From the NCBI GenBank assembly GCA_964509505.1, contig CAZDYP010000054.1:1-26889 (forward strand): DNA of 26,889 nt, read 5' to 3'. Positions 24,204 to 26,889 of the stretch are shown here, one piece after another (within the stretch, counting starts at the first letter, position 1; the number at the start of each line of letters is the position of its first letter). The position numbers and the translations under genes are program-made. The notes below the pieces were generated by a model. The model was given only the letters and a program-made list of their open reading frames with translations, searched no databases and had not been told where the DNA came from. The stretch comes from CAZDYP01 sp964509505 (lineage in GTDB: Bacteria > Chloroflexota > Anaerolineae > JACRMK01).

Positions 24204-24800
24204 ATGGCCCCTCGCATCCTTTATCTTGTGCGTCACGGACAAGAAGACCATCACCACAAATCCGCTGACGACTTAGGGGGACGGCTTACAGCAGTGGGCA
24301 AGAAACAAGCCGTCCTGACCGCGCAACGGCTGCGCGAATTGCCCATTAGCCTCATCCACTATAGCACTATGCGCCGCGCCGCAGAGACAGCGCACATTAT
24401 CTCGTTATATCTGCCTGAGGTGCCTGTGCGGCCTACGAAGTTGTTATGGGAATGCACGCCCCCAGTCTCGCCCGAGGTGCGCCATAAATTCTTCTCGCAC
24501 ATCTCCGACGATGAGCTGCAGCGCAGTCGCCTGCAATTGGAGCGCGCGTATGACAAATTCTTCAAGCCCGCGCGCGGCGCCGAACGCCACGAGGTGCTGG
24601 TCTGTCATGGTAACATCATCCGCTACTTCGCCTGTCGCGCGCTTGGCGCGCCGCTCGAACTGTGGAATCGCGCCGACATTCGCAATTGCGCCATCACCGA
24701 GATTGTCGTCGAGCCTGAGCCGCGCTTTAAAGGCGACATCATGCTGGCGGCGCACGGCGATGTAGGACATTTGCCGCCAAACCTCTGGACGTATTTGTAA
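24204..24800 (+). CDS. Histidine phosphatase (phosphoglycerate mutase-like) family protein
   Basis: This 198-residue cytoplasmic phosphatase has catalytic motif LYLVRHGQ, with H11 as the phospho-accepting histidine, the conserved Arg in STMRRAAETA, the conserved Glu region near WECTPPVSPE, and the second active-site His in VLVCHGNIIRYF. The arrangement is like that of PGAM5/SixA-type members rather than glycolytic mutases, so it probably dephosphorylates a protein or small metabolite. Substrate is unknown. No Shine-Dalgarno precedes the ATG; the leader is a heptanucleotide array. Similar arrays lie on both sides, so it may be an independent unit. Confidence 0.88.
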   Translation: MAPRILYLVRHGQEDHHHKSADDLGGRLTAVGKKQAVLTAQRLRELPISLIHYSTMRRAAETAHIISLYLPEVPVRPTKLLWECTPPVSPEVRHKFFSHISDDELQRSRLQLERAYDKFFKPARGAERHEVLVCHGNIIRYFACRALGAPLELWNRADIRNCAITEIVVEPEPRFKGDIMLAAHGDVGHLPPNLWTYL

Positions 24801-24875
24801 GATGATGGCGGATGGCGGATAGCGAATTAGATGAAACGCGAAACGCGACTGGCTTTCACGGCTCACGTTTTACTT
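24801..24875. repeat. Degenerate heptanucleotide array before the amidase gene
   Basis: From the base after the phosphatase stop codon the sequence reads in 7-base words that resemble their neighbours: GATGATG, GCGGATG, GCGGATA, GCGAATT, AGATGAA, ACGCGAA, ACGCGAC, TGGCTTT, CACGGCT, CACGTTT, TACTTGA. Confidence 0.6.
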
Positions 24876-24898
24876 GATCCTCATTGCTGGGAGACTTC

Positions 24899-26317
24899 AT
24901 GTCCTCCTCCGAACTCTGTTTTCTGACTGCCACCGAACTGGCGCAACGTATTCGCCGCAAAGAAATTTCTGCGCGCGAAGTGATGGCAGCGCACCTCGCG
25001 CAAATCGCCCGCGTCAATCCAAAAGTCAACGCCATCGTCACGTTGCTGCCCGAACGCGCGATGGATGGCGCGAAAGCCGCCGATGAAAAAATTGCACGTG
25101 GTGAAGCGGTTGGTCCTTTGCACGGACTCCCCATCGCGCACAAGGATTTGGTGCTGACGAAAGGCATTCGCACGACGTATGGCTCGCGCATCTATCAAGA
25201 CTTTGTGCCTGACCAAGACATGCTCATCGTGGAGCGAATGCGCGATGCAGGCGCGCTCACGATAGGTAAGACGAACACCCCTGAATTTGGCGCGGGCTCG
25301 CAGACGTTCAACGCAGTGTTTGGCGAGACGTTGAATCCGTATGATGTGACGAAGACATGCGGCGGCAGCAGCGGCGGCGCGGCGGTCGCGTTGGCGTGTG
25401 GTATGATCCCATTGGCGGACGGCAGCGACATGGGCGGCTCACTGCGCAACCCCGCAAATTTCTGCAACGTCGTCGGCTTTCGCACCTCGCCGGGGCGCGT
25501 GCCTGTCTATCCGGCGCGTGCGGCTTGGTCGCCGTGGTCGGTCGAGGGACCGATGGCGCGCACCGTGCAAGATGTCGCTTTGTTCCTGAGTGTGCTGGCG
25601 GGGCCCGATCGCCGCGCGCCCATCAGCATCGCCGAAGACCCGCGCAAATTCTTGCAGCCATTAGCGCGCAATCTCAAGGGCGTGAAGATTGCGTGGAATC
25701 GAGACTTCGGCGGTTTGCCCGTTGACCCGCGTGTGACGCATGTGCTTGAGGCGCAACGCAAAACATTCGAGTCGCTGGGTTGTATCGTGGAAGATGGCTC
25801 GCCCGACTTCAGTGGCGCCGATGAAGTGTTCAAAGTGTGGCGCGCGTGGAGTTTCGAGCTGGCGTATGGCGACTTGCTCAAGACGCAGCGCCATTTGATG
25901 AAGGACACGGTGATTTGGAACACGGAAGAGGGCATGAAGTTGACGGGACCGCAAATCGCGCGCGCCGAAATCAAGCACACGGAAATTTATCAACGGATGC
26001 GCGCGTTCATGGAGGAACACGAGTTTATGATTTGTCCCGTCAACCAAGTGCCGCCCTTCGACGTGAAAACGCGCTATATTGACGAGATCAACGGCGTGAA
26101 GCTGGAGACGTACATTGATTGGATGCGCTCGTGCTATTACATCACGGTCACAGGGCATCCCGCGATTTCTGTGCCGTGCGGCTTTACGCCTGAAGGCTTA
26201 CCGGTCGGCGTGCAAATCGTCGGGCGGTATCAGGATGAACTCGGTGTGTTGCAGTTGGCGTATGCGTTTCAGGAGGCGACAGGGTTTTGGAGGCGAAGGC
26301 CGCCTGTGGTGGAATAA
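24899..26317 (+). CDS. Amidase signature family hydrolase
   Basis: This 472-residue enzyme hydrolyses an amide through the Ser-cisSer-Lys triad, visible as K82 in LPIAHKDLVL, S157 in CGGSSGGAAVALA and S181 in GSDMGGSLRNPA. Spacings between these residues match those of GatA. The GSDMGGSLRNPANFCNVVGF form and the C-terminal INGVKLETYIDWMRSCYYIT followed by HPAISVPCGFTPEGLPVGVQ point to a general amidase (acylamidase or cyclic-dimer-hydrolase-like) rather than the tRNA amidotransferase subunit. No gatB or gatC is present nearby. The ATG at 24899 with GGGAG six bases upstream is preferred over a TTG at 24884. A strong hairpin follows the stop. Confidence 0.93.
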   Translation: MSSSELCFLTATELAQRIRRKEISAREVMAAHLAQIARVNPKVNAIVTLLPERAMDGAKAADEKIARGEAVGPLHGLPIAHKDLVLTKGIRTTYGSRIYQDFVPDQDMLIVERMRDAGALTIGKTNTPEFGAGSQTFNAVFGETLNPYDVTKTCGGSSGGAAVALACGMIPLADGSDMGGSLRNPANFCNVVGFRTSPGRVPVYPARAAWSPWSVEGPMARTVQDVALFLSVLAGPDRRAPISIAEDPRKFLQPLARNLKGVKIAWNRDFGGLPVDPRVTHVLEAQRKTFESLGCIVEDGSPDFSGADEVFKVWRAWSFELAYGDLLKTQRHLMKDTVIWNTEEGMKLTGPQIARAEIKHTEIYQRMRAFMEEHEFMICPVNQVPPFDVKTRYIDEINGVKLETYIDWMRSCYYITVTGHPAISVPCGFTPEGLPVGVQIVGRYQDELGVLQLAYAFQEATGFWRRRPPVVE

Positions 26318-26320
26318 GGT

Positions 26321-26372
26321 TGGTTCAGGAGTGGCGCTGACTGATAGGTCTGAGAGCGCCACTCCCGAACCA
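26321..26372 (+). terminator. Long hairpin after the amidase gene
   Basis: An 18-bp stem with one mismatch pairs 26321-26338 with 26355-26372 around a 16-base loop, four bases after the stop codon. There is no T-run, so it may act as a transcript end-stabiliser, a bidirectional terminator or a repetitive extragenic hairpin. Confidence 0.6.
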
Positions 26373-26391
26373 TTGTCTTGAGGACCATCGT

Positions 26392-26530
26392 GTGAGCAAA
26401 GGAGTTTTGGTCGTCGCAGCGCATCCTGACCACATCGAATGGTAGGCGGGCGGGACCATGGCAAGGTTGGCGCGTGAGGGCGCGAAGATTACTTATGGCT
26501 CGCTCACCTGTTACGTCGAGCTGAACTACC
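26392..26530 (+). pseudogene. N-terminal remnant of a PIG-L/LmbE-type deacetylase
   Basis: From a GTG at 26392 the frame reads VSKGVLVVAAHPDHIEW, a TAG stop at 26443-26445, then AGGTMARLAREGAKITYGSL. This is the zinc-binding N-terminus of PIG-L family deacetylases, normally AHPDD(I/E)E...GGT.A.l...Ga.V. Three defects are seen: the second metal-binding Asp of HPDD is His, a stop replaces the residue before the AGGT motif, and homology ends after about 45 codons where a long inverted repeat starts. Together with an 18-bp hairpin and that repeat it fills the 334-bp gap. Confidence 0.75.
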
Positions 26531-26532
26531 CT

Positions 26533-26635
26533 ATTCAACACAAAGCCACGAAGATGTCACGAAGGCGTAAAGAAAAAACTTTGTCCCCTAAAGGGGATTG
26601 TGTTCTTCGTGCTTCTTTGTATCTGTGTGTTGAAT
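26533..26635. repeat. Long imperfect inverted repeat
   Basis: Complementary blocks occur in mirrored order around a CCCCT-AA-AGGGG core (26585-26596): ATTCAACACA (26533-26542) with TGTGTTGAAT (26626-26635), ACAAAG with CTTTGT (26615-26620), and CACGAAGA (26547-26554) with TCTTCGTG (26604-26611). The arms include iterated CACGAAG words. It separates the PIG-L remnant from the next gene. Confidence 0.7.
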
Positions 26636-26651
26636 CCCTTTTCAGTAACCT

Positions 26652-26889
26652 ATGATCACCATCAAACTGAATGACTCGTTGCTCGAAGAGCGTCTGACGC
26701 AACTTGAAGAAGCACGCCAATGGAGCTCGCGCGTCATCTCGAAATTAGAAACATTCATCCGCACCGCCGATGATGAAGCGCTATTCCGCATCAACCCCTT
26801 GCAATACGCCAAAGAGAAGAACATGGCGGAGAATGAGGCGATTGACCTTTTTCTCTATGCGACGAAGCACGGCCTTTTTGAGATGAATT
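26652..26889 (+). CDS. Probable DUF5939-type N-terminus of an adenylate/guanylate cyclase-domain protein, 3' partial
   Basis: An open frame from the ATG at 26652 runs off the window end after 79 codons. It starts MITIKLNDSLLEERLTQLEE, an amphipathic helical stretch, and continues with FRINPLQYAKEKNMAENEAI and DLFLYATKHGLFEMN. The last part matches the NPl.yA...g....EAIdLFLhatk.GLF pattern that I associate with the DUF5939 region found before cyclase catalytic domains. The catalytic part is outside the window, so the cyclase link is tentative. No strong Shine-Dalgarno is seen; the leader is the long inverted repeat. Confidence 0.6.
   Translation, partial: MITIKLNDSLLEERLTQLEEARQWSSRVISKLETFIRTADDEALFRINPLQYAKEKNMAENEAIDLFLYATKHGLFEMN

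Noticed and set aside
11587..24875. CRISPR arrays
   Set aside because: The repeats are 7 bp, contiguous and degenerate, without unique spacers or cas genes.
1..26889. tRNA or rRNA genes
   Set aside because: No tRNA-like cloverleaf with a GTTCRANNC box or rRNA segment was noticed by eye; a covariance-model scan would be decisive.

Overview
The window looks like a chromosomal segment of a moderately GC-rich bacterium, most probably a member of the Chloroflexota (Anaerolineae-like). That placement is inferred from gene content: Thr/Pro-linker lipoproteins, a serine/threonine kinase fused to a beta-propeller, paired SPFH proteins and secreted glycosidases. No rRNA, tRNA or CRISPR array was seen.

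Layout. 1-6143 (+): a secreted glycoside hydrolase entering from the left edge, followed by a YVTN-type beta-propeller lipoprotein, then a second, 5'-deleted copy of the same hydrolase and a second propeller lipoprotein. This is a duplicated two-gene unit with a deletion scar. 6241-9870 (-): pseudouridine-5'-phosphate glycosidase (psuG) and two SPFH/band-7 membrane proteins. 9871-10219: a terminator and a MITE-like element. 10220-13597 (-): a phosphonate/phosphite-type ABC importer, transcribed phnD-phnC-phnE, whose permease carries an extra extracytoplasmic Ig-like domain. 13716-18832 (-): the DNA-maintenance cluster dnaX-ybaB-recR, followed by a membrane serine/threonine kinase with a PD40 sensor. 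18970-20568 (-): a hybrid histidine kinase. 20717-20805: a second, smaller MITE-like element. 20838-26317 (+): a fold-III PLP enzyme (D-threonine aldolase/D-serine dehydratase-like), an AlbA_2/Schlafen-type regulator, a secreted protein of unknown function, a histidine phosphatase and an amidase. 26318-26889: a hairpin, a broken PIG-L deacetylase remnant, a long imperfect inverted repeat, and the start of a probable DUF5939/cyclase-type protein cut by the window edge.

The most unusual property is in the gaps. At least seven intergenic regions hold degenerate arrays whose words differ from site to site (GTGAACR, GTCGYTA, AATTACC, ACTGAAC, CGNNNTA and others) but whose period is always 7 bp. 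Several have inverted arms able to fold into hairpins. They resemble in style the heptanucleotide STRRs of cyanobacteria. Several decayed genes (an EamA transporter tail, a PIG-L head, the truncated hydrolase) sit beside such arrays or other repeats, so the gaps look like sites of ongoing rearrangement. Three promoters share an extended -10 (TGnTAtAAT or TGnTAAACT). Two of them place the predicted transcription start on the start codon, which suggests leaderless mRNAs for dnaX and the AlbA_2 regulator.
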